Origin: Megamerina dolium
Taxonomy: Eukaryota > Arthropoda > Insecta > Diptera > Megamerinidae
Direction of reading: 5' to 3'
Assembly (NCBI GenBank): GCA_963854835.1
Contig: OY978529.1
Location: 34,964,055 to 35,028,054, forward strand
DNA: 64,000 nucleotides
Shown here: positions 49,421 to 61,870 of the stretch, piece by piece
Position numbering within the stretch: the stretch's first letter is position 1
Layout: every line of letters begins with the position of its first letter
Made by a program: the position numbers and the translations under genes
Notes under the pieces: generated by a model
Seen by the model: only the letters and a program-made list of their open reading frames with translations
Database searches by the model: none
What the model was told of the DNA's origin: nothing

Positions 49421-52180
49421 ATAACCGCACTCTATTTCCTGTACATAAATATTCTGTCAGTAGTATCAAAATTAGAGCAATTAATGTTAAGTTTGATATA
49501 TTTTTATGTACTATTTTTATTATTATCCTTAATTTCTTCTATTTGATATATTCTTTTTTTTTGTAATACTTAAAGCTGTTTTCGTTTTCATTAGATTTTC
49601 CAACTTCCTTCTCTTTCCTCTATATTTCTCCACACTACTCCTCTTTTATTTTTTTTTTCCCCCGAAAATCTTATCAATAGAAAAATCCCCACGACACTCC
49701 AAACTCCAAACATCTTCGCCTTCTTCACACCCCTTTCGATCATCATCATCATTACCAATGTCTTTGGCTCAATGTACTACGCCTAACATTAGTGCCATCA
49801 TCCTTTCTTACTATTTGCTTCATTTATTTATTCATTTTCTCTAAATATGACAACAATTTGGTATGCCCATTAGTACTCTCGTGCTCATTCATACCCACAT
49901 CATACTTGCTGCCTTACATTTCCCTAAACAATATGTATACGAATATAGGAGGCAACAGCAACAATCGTCTCATGTTAATATTTAGCTTAGCTTCTCATGT
50001 ATGCTATACAAATTCCCAGATGCTTTCGCATATATGATTACATACATATATACATATTTATGTATGGGAGAGAAGGCCACCCATATTATCACTATGTGTA
50101 AGAAGAAGGGGTTTAATGGACTAAGGCAAGACGATATTATATGCGTTGCTGCTCCATGGAGGGCATACAATAATAAAAATAATGTCGTCGTCTGGCAATT
50201 TTTAATGCTGCAATAAGAACAACAATCACCAGCCAGAAATCACCACTACTATTATACGAATTTATTATCCTACATATACTAAGATGCATACATACATACA
50301 CAGGAACATATTCATGTGTCAAAAGACATTTTTCGAATTTATGGGCTGCGATATGCGCATAGCAATAGCGATGTCTATGGTGATAGTGGTTGGAGTGTGG
50401 ATGGATTTGTGGATTCAATACGCGCAAACAAACACACACACACACACACACACATATTAAATATTCATTCACACATATGTATACTCGTGATACAAGAAAT
50501 TTATGTTCAATAACAATACAAAAACAAAGACAAAATAACAGAATTATAATAAAATGAAGAATATGTATAATAAAATCTGTAAAAAAAAAGAACGAAAAGA
50601 AAAAGAAGTGAATAAAATAAATGTAACCCTATTGTTAGGCTAGCTGCAAAGTATTTATATAGGGACTGGTGCCAAACTACTCATATGATGGTTTTTTTGA
50701 TGCGAAAAAAAAACCAGCTTGTATATGCCTGTATGTTGATGTGTTCATGTGAGAATTTTTAATATATCATCCAACCCCTTAAAAACTCCCTTTCCGCCCA
50801 TAAAAGTTTCTTTCAAAAAAATATATAAATCAAATTAGGGGAAAAATTGATGTGACTACCCAATGACATTCCAAAGCATCAGCTTCTTGATTCTCATTTC
50901 ATTTGTTATTCTATTGCTTCATCTGTGCCAAAAAACAACAAAAAAAAAGGCAAAATAAGACTGGACTGTATATCAACTTTAAATCCCAAAAACAACATTG
51001 ATTTTTTATTGATATGATGGTGATGGTAGTGGTCGTGGTATTGGAGGTAGTAGTGTGGCATGTTTATGTGTGAATTTTACGACTCGTATACGACATAACT
51101 GCCATACTTGGGCAATACTTGGTTACATGTGAATCTCATATGACTACATATATGTAGACTGGACTGAATTCAATCGAATCGAATTTTAATGTGTCTACGA
51201 GTATTAGTATAAATGTACTATGGTATGAGTGTATCCATATTGTTTATTTGTGGGCAGATATGTTAATGATTTGTTCATGTTTAAATTCAATATTGGTTAG
51301 CCATATCGATCGATTCGAAATATCGCTTAAATTTTGTATAATGATTTGATATTTATTTAGTGGTAATGTTATATGAAATATATTTAAAAGTTGTGCTTAG
51401 AAAAGAACATCTTCCATTCTTAATGCATTACACTATAAGTTCAAAGAGCTAGGGAGAGATGGGGGAGGGGAGAGAGAGAGAGAGGGTAAGGGAGAGAGCC
51501 AAACACCTCCAAGTGTCGGAGACATCACACTGACGAGTAGTGCGACATTCCGTACAAGAAAAGAATATTCTCGCTGGCACTCGCTGTATCTCTTCTTTCG
51601 GTCCTGGCTGACTGAGAGTCACCTTAGCTGGAGGGAGGAAGAAGAGAAAAAAGGAGAGCGTTATAAACGGCTTTGAAAAAAAAAACATGAAATTATTATT
51701 ATTATTACAAAAAAGAATGGTTGGATGATTATTCGTTACTATAAGTAAATTCCCAAAAAAATTTTTTTATGATTTTTGATTTTTTTTTTTTTATTATTTT
51801 CTTTTTAAATTATTTTTCTGATATTTTTCTTTTTCAAAAAAAAGTTTTTTGCACTTTTTAATTATCGAAAATATTTTCAGAAGCGAAAAAAAATTTTTTT
51901 TTCCAATAATGATAAATATTTCTGAATAGTTTACTTCTTCACTGGTTTTTTTTTATATTTTTAAGTAGCTTGGAATGATGGTATTCTTTTTAAAAATTAT
52001 TTTTCCTCAAAATTTTTTTTTTGCAACAATATTTGTTTTTAATTAGTAGACAAGCTAATGCAAGTCAAACACATTTCAAACAAATTTATCGCAAAAAAAC
52101 AATAGCAATCATTCTGTTCCTTACAGAAATCAAAAAAGGATCATGAAAAATATCATATAACACATTGTTTTCTTTCGTAG
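49421..52180. other. Non-coding DNA with CT/CA/GA-rich runs
   Basis: 49550-49760 is pyrimidine-rich; a CA run lies at 50431-50454; 51450-51500 is GA-rich, followed by a GC-richer block to 51690 of unknown nature; 51740-52040 is T/A low-complexity. No supported exon. Confidence 0.4.
50431..50454. repeat. (CA)n microsatellite
   Basis: About eleven CA dinucleotides. Confidence 0.9.
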
Positions 52181-52182
52181 AA

Positions 52183-52490
52183 CTCTCTATTTCTCTCTCT
52201 ATCCCTCTCTCTCTCTCTCTCTTAGCTTCATAGTCCAGGGTGGATCATAGCTTAACCAACAACTCTTCTCCAGTTTGTTCTCTCCCTCGCCTCCTCTCTC
52301 CAATTTCGAACATTCATCGTATTCAGGTCTGCTTCTACATCGTTAAGCCATCTCTTTCTTGAGCGGGCCCCTCTTTCTTCCACCAATCGGATGAAGTGCA
52401 AACATTTTCTTCTGGATTCTTCCAGCTGGCATTCGTATAACATGGCCTATCCATCTAATTCGCTCTGCTTATATGAAACGTACGACATTT
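52183..52490 (-). mobile_element. Fossil 3' end of a non-LTR retrotransposon (reverse transcriptase C terminus)
   Basis: On the minus strand, 52443-52252 reads an open frame containing RKRWLNDVEADL and NWREEARERTNWRRVVG. This is the well-known tail of RTE/Jockey-type reverse transcriptase ORFs (consensus style RKRWLDDVE..L...G..NW...A.DR..WR). Just upstream, in another frame, RIRWIGHVIRMPAGR (about 52474-52430) supplies the preceding conserved block. The two blocks are in different frames, so at least one frameshift lies near 52365-52385. After the stop, on the minus strand, a GA run (plus strand CT run 52183-52222) may be the simple-sequence tail. Only the 3' end is present, typical of 5'-truncated insertions. 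Confidence 0.8.
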
Positions 52491-55400
52491 GCGCCACTAA
52501 TTAGGTTTTCAATTTCATTTCATTATTTTAACAGGACCATAAACCATTCGTAGAACATCACTTGTAAAATTATTAGATGCGTAAGCGTTTTGTAAGCATG
52601 CTTACAAAATACTTACAAATTGTAAATGGGCTTACTCCAAGCAATTTTTTGATATAAATACTTATTAAATTGCTCATTGGGTAGTATTTCTTAGTTTCCA
52701 AATATTTAAAATAGGCGGAAAATTAATCAATTTGCTTGTTATTAAGCATGTGTGAACGTTTATATACAAATTCATGACTGACATTATTTGCATAGCAAAA
52801 ATTAATAAAACCTCTGCGAAGAATAGATTTTACGTTGCATTTCTCAAATATAATTTTTTATTTTCATTCCGAGTTGAACGTATGTGAAGCTATTTCACTT
52901 AAAACTATACCAAGAATTTCAACTTCATTTATGAATTGTATAGCTGAATATCTGAATTGTTTTTCTTTTGGCAAGCAACTAAGCTGGTTTATTGATTTTT
53001 TTTCTAATACAATACAAATATTATTTTGCTTTATATAATATTTTGTCCGTATTTATTCCGTTGAATAAATATTTAAAATATTTTATTAGAAAAAAAAACA
53101 AAAACAAAAACCTACAAACGTATTGATGTGAACGACACCCGGAAATGTAAACTTTGATTGTGTCAACTGAGTGTAAACATGTTCCAAACAAATGAATATC
53201 CTGTAGTCAGGATACTGGTAACACTATGAGAGTTGGAGTAAGAAAAAAAAATAGAAATTACAAAATATTCCTACTATTTGATTGTTGTTGTTGTTGTTGT
53301 TGTTGCTGTTGCTGTTGCTGTTGGTATTGTCATCTAGTCGCAGACAGTTGAAAAATTCTATTCACATCAATGCTATGCTATATTCAAATTCCTTTACTTT
53401 AACAATTGGGAACATTGAAAGGAAGTTGAAATGAAAAGTTGGCAAATGTGAATTCAAGAAACGTAAAAGTTATACGTACCGTACTGCCTACGGAGATAAT
53501 TTGAAGAAAAGCAACGAGAAAAAAAAAGGGGAATTGAGTTCACTGAGTGTTTTCACTATTCGAATATGAAATGTAATGACATTTTTTTTTCAGTAATACG
53601 AATTCTTTCGCGGCATGACAGCATGTGGGTGGTGGTAGAATGCATTCATCATGGTTAAGTGGAGTTTTCAATTTCTTTTGCCGTTGCTACTCCTCTTTAA
53701 CTTTTGCGTATATTTATCCTTTTCTCTCTTTTCCCTCTCACCCTCTGGCTTTTGTTTGTAATGCCGACTTCAACATTTTTTTTGTTGTTGTTATTTTTTA
53801 ATAGGGCTCTTTCACATCTCTCCCCCCTGACTGACTGCGTTTGTTTGGTGTGGTTGGTGGCGCGCATCATTTGTCGTAAAGTTTTATTGGATTACTTCTG
53901 TTCACTGCCGCCGCAAGCGATATGCTGATGGTGGCTGGCAGCACTGGTAATGGTGATGATGATAATGAGGATGATATTGCTGATATTGGTGGTTAGAAAC
54001 AATATATTGATAATGCTACGGATGATGATGATGGTGTTGGTTGTGTTGCTGGTGATGGCAGTTTTTGAAACGTTTCTTTTGACTTTGTCAAACATTTTTT
54101 TTTTGCTCATTGTTTATTATTGTTTTACTCTTATTTTTTCAACTTTGTTGGGAGTAGGAGCATTTTTTTTTTTTGTTACATTTCTTAAATGTCTTGTCTC
54201 CAGCTGCGAAGCTACACATCCAATGAATGGAGAAAACTCTTCTGTGTCTGTTCGATTGTAAGGCAAATGATGATAAGGAAAAAAAGGATTTCTGATTGCG
54301 TGCCAATTGTTTATAATGAGCCAAAGTTCGACTTTTTACAATGCTAAGTGCGTGTGCGTCTTCCGAACCATATCTGCCCCCTGCCTCCCCCTCACCATGT
54401 CTGTCTGCATCCTGTTAATCATAATTTAAAGCGAATTTACGTGCAGTCGCATGAGTGAATGAAGTGAAAAGTAATTGTCAGAAGAGAGTGAGAAGAAGTG
54501 AACAGCATTAATTTTTGCATTGTCATTTATTTATATGAACATTGTTTTTTTTGTTTTTTTTTTTTTTTTTTTTTTTGGAGCGGGTTTTTATTTTTTTATA
54601 TTTTGATTAGCCTTAGTTGTGTTCATTTGTATCTTTTGTGAGTTTGCTTTCTTCTTTTTATGATTAGTTACTTTTTATTTCATGTTCACTCACTTATTTC
54701 AACTGTTTTTAATCGAGTTTTTGTGTGTTGTAATTTTTTTTTTTTTTTTTTGCAGAAATAAACTTTTGAATTTGATTTTTTGTTTCGAAATTATATTCAG
54801 AATTTCTTTTTTTTTCGATATATAGGCTGTATAGTCTTGATCACAGACAAACTTGAGCGAGCTAATGTTAGACACGGGCAAAGGATTTACTCGGAAATTT
54901 CGATGGAGGCGATGTCTGAGTGTGTGATGGCCAGATAAGTTGCCTGTGAGCGACAGATAAGCTCTCTTGTTATAAACTGTGAGATTTGAGACTGTGTTCG
55001 GTCTGGTGAACTCTTGAGCTTGCGTGAGAACAGGGTTGTTCTTCTAGTGGATGTCATAAGGGTTATTCGACAAGCCCTCAGTGCGTAAGCGAGTGAAAGA
55101 CCATTGAACCCCATGATATGCTTCTCGACTACCAATGTAATGAGGTGCAGAGCCCATCTGCAAATTTTATTTAAATGAGCACATTATGAATCGTAGCCAT
55201 GGAACACATATTTACCAGCGCTCAGAGTACGAGCGCTAATAAATGAACATACTCTGTAATCTAAACTGACGTGAAGTGTTTTCTATACAAGTTTTACTTA
55301 AAGCATGAACCGTACAATCCGTAAATATAAAAACGTTCAGTAGCTCCATTGGAGAGCTGGCCAAATATGGATTATTAATAGCACCATAGATGCATGTTAT

Positions 55401-55690
55401 CGCAAGGAATCATTGTCTGTCCTGAGCGTGCCTTTAGGACAGAGGACATCCAAGTTGTCTAGCCTAATTTATATTTCCTATTCCAATGAAATCCAAACAA
55501 ACATTTTACAATGATTTTTTTGGACCGAAAAACAACAGATTTGTCCTACTAAAGAATCGTGGGTATTAGCATTTTTTTTTTACTTTTTTCGAAATAGGTT
55601 TTTCATAATCTCTTTAATTGCGTTAAGCGAAATATCTTAAAACATCTTATTTCAAACCGAGATCGAAGACAAATTCCCAAAAATAGCATT
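52491..55690. other. Non-coding DNA with simple repeats
   Basis: A TTG/CTG run lies at 53283-53322, a T-run at 54544-54577, and an ATG-rich segment at 53950-54060. 54840-55450 is less AT-rich and may be an old mobile element; its minus-strand frame at 55135-54887 is not recognisable. No supported gene. Confidence 0.4.
53283..53322. repeat. (TTG)n/(CTG)n microsatellite
   Basis: TTG triplets grading into TTGCTG hexamers. Confidence 0.85.
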
Positions 55691-56690
55691 TCAACAAATG
55701 AAAAAATTCAAGAATGAGTGTTACCAGATGAAAACCATATTTTTCTTCTATACAAAAATATGTCAAATATTGCATTTTCTCAGAATTTGTAGATTAGAAA
55801 AAAGCTTTTCACCGAAAAATTTGTATATAATATCACTTTTACCAAAAAGTCGATAAGTTCGAAAATTGGCGTATTAGGGAAAAATCCATCCCATACAAAA
55901 GTACGTTTTAGAATAAATGTTTTAGAATTTTATGCACTTTCATTCAATGCTTTCTACCTGAAATTGAATATATAACAACAAAATGAATATAGACATAATC
56001 GGATTTATGCCACGCCGCCCTCCCGTAGAGAAGTGTATTTTCGAACATATATATTTTCAGATTTTGTGCACCTAATTATCAAGTTATAAAGCCGAAAGTT
56101 AGTACACACAATGAAATAATTTGAGAATGCCGAGGATTCGAACATATGCCAACCTCCCATATAAAAACATGTTATTGAACGTATGTACATTTTCACACTA
56201 CGCACTTGAATATAAAGCTATCGAGCTGATAGCTGATGTAGTAGATTATATTATTTTTATAACCCAACCGAAGAGTTCGAAAGTAGGCGTAATTGGACAA
56301 AAGTACGTTTTCGAATATATGTTTTTAGAATTTGTACACTTGGATTCAAAGCTATCAAGCTGAAATTCAATATGTAAGCCTAATATTACCAACAAAATAA
56401 ATAACTCGAGAATCAATATAATCGGATGAAATCCACACCTACCTACCATACAAAAGTACATTTTCGAATATATGCTTTTAGACTTTATACACTTAAATTC
56501 AATGCTATCGAAACTAAAAATTGTCACAAAAGATTATTTTCATTAACAAACTGTCAGATTCTAGAATGGGCGTAATCGTATGAAAATCACGCCTACCTAC
56601 CATACAAGAGTACACTTTCGAACATACATTTTTAGACATTGTGCACGTAAATATAACCCCATGGAGTTGAAATTTGCCACACGACTCTAT
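55690..56690 (+). repeat. ~145-bp degenerate tandem array, about 7 units
   Basis: Cores near 55730, 55880, 56010, 56145, 56290, 56430 and 56582 (for example tcacgcctacctaccataca). Other shared phrases: tttcgaatatat, ttagactttatacactt, gctatcgagctga. The unit matches the arrays at 3.9, 40.8 and 48.05 kb. Confidence 0.75.
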
Positions 56691-57043
56691 CAGTCTATCT
56701 GCCTGACTATCAGAATGTACGGTATTGAAGTTAATTTCTTTTTCGGATTTTTTTTTTTTTATTTATATATGAATTCAAATTCGAACTATACCAAAGCAAC
56801 ATAAATTAATACATTGTATCAGTATGACTAAGTAATAAATACATTTTTCTTCCTACTTTCAACTTCTTCTTCATCATATTCTTGTTCTTTTTACTTATTG
56901 TATATGATATTATGGGTATTATTGTCATTATTATTATTGCACTCATTCGTCGTCACATTTTAAAAGTTTTTAATTACTATGTTGTTGGCTTGGCTTGTTG
57001 ATGGTTCTTGTTATTATTGCTATGCTATGTGACACAAACATCA

Positions 57044-57081
57044 TTCTCATCAACATCATCATCATCATCATCATCATCATC
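57044..57081. repeat. (ATC)n microsatellite
   Basis: About ten ATC/CAT triplets. Confidence 0.9.
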
Positions 57082-57892
57082 GTCGTCATTATCATTATTA
57101 TCATTATCAATGACAATGTTGAATTACGGTATTATGCTTATTACTCCTTCTGGTTGTGTAGCATTGATTATTCTTGCTGTTGACAAAGTTTGAGAGTTGT
57201 TCTTGTTGTTGCTGTTGTTGGTGTTGCTCTGATTACTCTAGATATTTACACACACACTTATATACATACATATATATATTTATATATATGCATAAGTATG
57301 TGCAGTATTTATATATTTTCTCATTGCTTCAGTGCTGTTGTTTTCTCTCTCACTCTCTTGTTTTTATTTACAATATTATTACTCTTAATTAAGGGTACCG
57401 TGTTGAGAGATGATTTGTTGATATTGTTGTTGTTTTTTATTATTATTTTATCTGTTTGCTTGTTTACTTATTTGCTTTTTGTTTATTTAATTAAAATAAA
57501 AATAATTTTTCTTTATTTTTTGGAAATTTTAAAATTTAATTTAAGGCGATGAATCCATGAGCATGGTCATGAAGTATGTAGTGGGCAAAATGACAGCAAT
57601 GCTAAGGTAAGCAAATGGTAATCAAATGTTCACGTGAAAGATAAATTCGAATATTTTGATGTCATAGGAAATTTATGCTCCACATGTTCATTTACTAGGT
57701 AAACAAAGAAGTAGCCTATACTAGCAAAAATCATGCTAAATTCATATACGTAAACTATTTTCTATTCACCTATTTTCCTCATATTTTATTCTTGACATAT
57801 TAAGTCTTTACTATTTCACTTACTAAATGATGATAATCAAGAAGCTTGTCAGTTGAGTTTTACTAATGAACTACCCAACTTTCTCACTGGGT

Positions 57893-57934
57893 AGCTCCAT
57901 TCTACTACCTAGTAGTAGGTAGTAGAATGGAGCT
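57893..57934. repeat. Perfect 18-bp inverted repeat with 6-nt loop
   Basis: Left arm agctccattctactacct (57893-57910), loop agtagt, right arm the exact complement (57917-57934). Upstream, ctaccca (57872-57878) is complementary to tgggtag (57888-57894), so an alternative smaller hairpin overlaps the left arm. Arms without mismatch suggest either recent origin or constraint. Confidence 0.85.
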
Positions 57935-58559
57935 CAGATGTTAAAAAAAAGGAAAGAAAGTTTATTCCCTTTTGATGTTGTTATTGTTGCTGATTATTTG
58001 ACACTTTTTGTATTTTTTTTTTTTTTTTTGTTTGACATTTTTGTTCTTGTAATTTTCTCACTCACTCACAATGTAAGGATGTCAATTTGTTGAGGATACA
58101 ATTTAATTATTTGCTTATTTATGTATTTCTTGTTATTGTTGACTTGATTTTTATGTTTATTTGAATTGTTGTTGTTGTTGTTGTTGACTTGTGTGAAGTA
58201 ACTTTTTGGTTTTGTTGTTGTTTTTTTATATATTTAATTTGGTGTCAAAAGCAAAAAAAATAATACTAATAATCGTTAGGTACTTTGTAGGTACTTTTTT
58301 TTACATTTATTTTTTCTTTCGATATTCTTGTTTTCTTATCAAAACTTTTCTTATTTGTTTTTTTTTTTTTTGTAAATTTTAATTTCTATTTTTATTGTAG
58401 CTACACAATTAAACAAATAAGTAATAAATTTGTCAGTTAAAATGGAGTTTCGAAATTAAATAATATTTTCTCCCATTGCCTTCGAATAACTGTTGCAAAA
58501 TAATTCGATACAACATGCTTTGATTTAATAATATTGCGCCTGTGGGATTACTAGAATAT

Positions 58560-59110
58560 TTTTGCATGAAAACTCAAAAAACACATGTTCGAAAAAGTAC
58601 TTTTGTATAGAAGGTAGGAGAAATTTTGATCCGACTATGCGCATTTATAAGCTTTTCGATAAATTTGTTAGAAATAATATCATGTACCGAGTTTCAACTC
58701 GATAGCTTTATAATGTCGTACTGAAAATCAGAAAACATTTGTTCGAAAGCATATTTTTATATGCAATATACGCGATATTCTCTTCCGATATTGTCAAAAG
58801 TTAGAGTTTTTCGTTCGCTCTCCACAGTGATCATACATTCTCAATTTAAGCTCAAATACTTTATACTTTCGTGCAAAAAACCTAAAAAATGTATGTTCGA
58901 AAACGCATTTTTCTATGAGAAGTAGGTGAGATTGACATCCAATATCATCCATTCCCATAGTTTTTTATACATTTGTGAAAATACTCATGTATACTGAATT
59001 TAAACTCAATCGTTAAATATTTTCGTTCAAAAAGTCAGAAAACACTTGTTCGAAAACACATATTTGTATGAAAAAAGGCCGCAATTCTCATTCCAGTGCG
59101 ACCATTCGTG
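58560..59110 (-). repeat. ~150-bp tandem array, inverted orientation, about 4 units
   Basis: The reverse complement of the unit seen at 3.9-4.9 kb: tgttcgaaaa(a/c)(g/c), acttttgtat, gaagtaggtgaga, tccgactatgcgc. Cores near 58600, 58750, 58905 and 59060. Confidence 0.7.
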
Positions 59111-60560
59111 AATTTTCGTAATGAGAAAAATAAAATAAAAATTTTTAAAGAAAGAATACGAATAGGAAGTGATGAGATCTTAAAGTTGATTTCAAAAGAG
59201 AAGTAAAAGGGTTAATATACGCATAATGTGAATACAGTGTGAGTATTCAAGCAAAACATCTACGAGTATGTGTAAAGGTATGTACTTCATCTGGCAACAA
59301 TAAGTTTAAGAGATGTAATCCTTCCATTGCTTCTATATACTTCAAGTTCATTCAGCTTTTTTAGTTTAGTTCTTCTCTTCTTCAGTTCGCTTTATGTCAG
59401 AAAATTTGTCTGAGACTTTTTCTACTTTATGACATCGACTATACGTAAGGATATATACATATGTGTGCATATATATGTATGTATATATGTATGTATGTAC
59501 AAGTATGTACTTTTGGCTGATTACTGTTGGATGTATTCTAATATTGCCATTATTGTTGTTTTTCTACTCCTTGCTAAGACCTATAGTATATAAGTATAAT
59601 GGCATAATGGCTCCTTTTGTTGTTGGCAATAGCATTATTGTTGTTGTTCCTGTTGTTGGCAATGATTATGTGCGTTTTTTTGAATATAAGTTTGTACGCA
59701 TGTAGTGCCACTATATATGTAGTAGCACCACTCATAAATGTATATGCCACTTAATATGGCAAAAGAAAATCGGAAGCAGTTTCAATATAAGTACAAATAC
59801 ATGTGAATTAACCGGAAATACTTTCCACACGCTAAAAGTTATGTAACTACAACGAGAATATCATTGATGATTTTAATTGTCAGGAATGACTCGGTCGACT
59901 ATCGTCGAAACAAATTTAATCCCAGTGATGCATAATATTATGGACGTCCGGTGGAGTTTGAACTTATTACATACAAAATATATACTGGTCAAGTTCAAAG
60001 TGATCACATTATACCTATACATATGTGGTAGTATATGTACAAGAATATTAAAGAACGCATTAAAAATTATACAAATCCTTGGAGAAATACAAGAACATGC
60101 AAAAGCATATATATGTTATGTTACTGTGTAAATACAAAATACGTGTAGTATCATTCATATAAATATACATACGGTAAAAACATATAATATTGTTGTTTCT
60201 TGTTGCTATATTATAATCATACATACACATATATTATATATATGAATATACTAAAAGCTCTGCGATATCATAACAATGAGGACGACGAGAAGGACACAAT
60301 CAACAGTCAGCTACATTATACAATAGGCAACACAAATATCAATGAAACTATATAATGCATTGTATGTATTTGTCCATAGGTATAGTTAAGTATATAGACA
60401 GTGGGATAGGCTATTCGATATGTGGTGCATAATAAAACAAAAAAAAAATTTTAATACAGCACAAAAAATATTAATTAAGATTGACTGATTTGCAATAATT
60501 TTAAAAAATAATGTCTTCTTGTTAATTTAATTTCAACAATACTGCATGTAAATTTTCAGC
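59111..60560. other. AT-rich non-coding DNA
   Basis: No supported gene. Contains tatgtatgtatatatg-type runs near 59460-59500. Confidence 0.4.
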
Positions 60561-60579
60561 TCGATAACTAACTATATGT

Positions 60580-61870
60580 TTTAGCGCAATAATTCTAAAA
60601 TAAAAACATATATTTGACAGCGTACTTTTATATGGAAAGTAGATGGGTTTTTCTTTCATAAATTAACCTTATGTTACTATTTTCAGCTTCATAGCTTTGC
60701 ATTTACGTGCATAAAGTCTGAAAATATATATTCGAACATGTGTTTTTCTATGGAAGGTATGCTTAATTCTCATTCGATCACGCTCATTCTCGAAATTCTT
60801 TATTTTTTGGTAAAAAAAATAGGCATATTGGCCGATTTTCAACTTCATATCTTTATATTTAAGTGCACAAAATTTAAAAAGATATATTCGAAAATGATAT
60901 TTTATGGGGGGAATAGACGTAGTTTCTATTCAGCCTGTTTTGAAACACATCTATTGTTTTGTTTAAAAAAAATCTTATCTGGCGCTTTTCAGCTTTATAG
61001 CTCTATATTTAAGTGCATAAAGTTTGAATATAGATGTTCGAAAACATACTTTTGTATGAAAGGTAAGCGAGATGTTTATTTTATGAAGCCCATTTTCAAA
61101 CATAACTATTGTTTTGTAAAAATAATCTTATCTAACAATTTTCAGCTTCATATCTCAATATTTAAGTATATAAAGTTTAAAAATAGATGTTCGAAAATGC
61201 ATATCTTAACTAGTACGATTGATTACGTAAATTCCCAAACTTGATATTTACTTGATAACTTGAAATAAATCTTAAATAGTAAATTTTAGATTTATAACAT
61301 TATATTTATATGCTAAAAGTCGAAATTCGAAAACATCGCAAATAGCCGTCGTTTTAATCTGATAGCGCTAAATTCTCAAATTTATTTATTTATTGTTAAA
61401 ATTAATATTACATAGCAATCTTTACTCTTATATCTTCATAATTAAGTGCACAAAGTTTAACGGCATATCTTCGAAAGTATATTTTTTATATGGCAGATTG
61501 ACGTCATTTGAATGCGATTACGCTAAAAATCTAATTTCTTCATTTTCTGATTAAATTCAAATTATTTTGCAAATTTCACCTTAATATCTTCTTATTTAAG
61601 TGCACATAGTATTGAAAAGTAGATCCGAAAACATACTTTTGTATGACAGGTAACATTGATATTAATCCGATCATGTTGAATTTTTAAACTATTTTAGTTT
61701 TTAATTAAATTGAAATTATATAGTTAATTTTATCTTGATATCTGCATATTTAAGTGTACAAAGTCTAGTGACATATGTGTTTGAAGATATAATTTTGTAT
61801 GGCAGGTGATAGTCATTTTCATACGATTCTGCTGATTCACGACATAGTCGATTCATTTGAGAAAATATAT
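60580..61870 (-). repeat. ~150-bp tandem array, inverted orientation, about 8-9 units
   Basis: Units recur near 60620, 60750, 60900, 61050, 61195, 61330, 61480, 61640 and 61795 with gttcgaaaacatacttttgt, atgaaaggta, ttttcagcttcatatctt and tatttaagtgcaca. Because the unit lacks stops in one frame, a 168-residue open frame (60738-61244) runs over three units; I treat it as repeat, not a gene. Confidence 0.75.

Larger units (their letters stand above)
56691..58555. other. Non-coding DNA, microsatellites and a hairpin
   Basis: ATC run at 57044-57081; TTG runs near 57200-57230 and 58165-58186; T-runs at 58012-58029 and 58357-58371. A perfect hairpin lies at 57893-57934. No supported gene. Confidence 0.4.

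Noticed and set aside
54887..55135. Minus-strand open frame in a less AT-rich block as a gene
   Set aside because: No recognisable domain and no splice context; possibly an old mobile element but not supported.
60738..61244. 168-residue open reading frame as a gene
   Set aside because: It spans three copies of the inverted ~150-bp repeat unit, has no recognisable domain, and the same peptide theme appears on either strand at other arrays.
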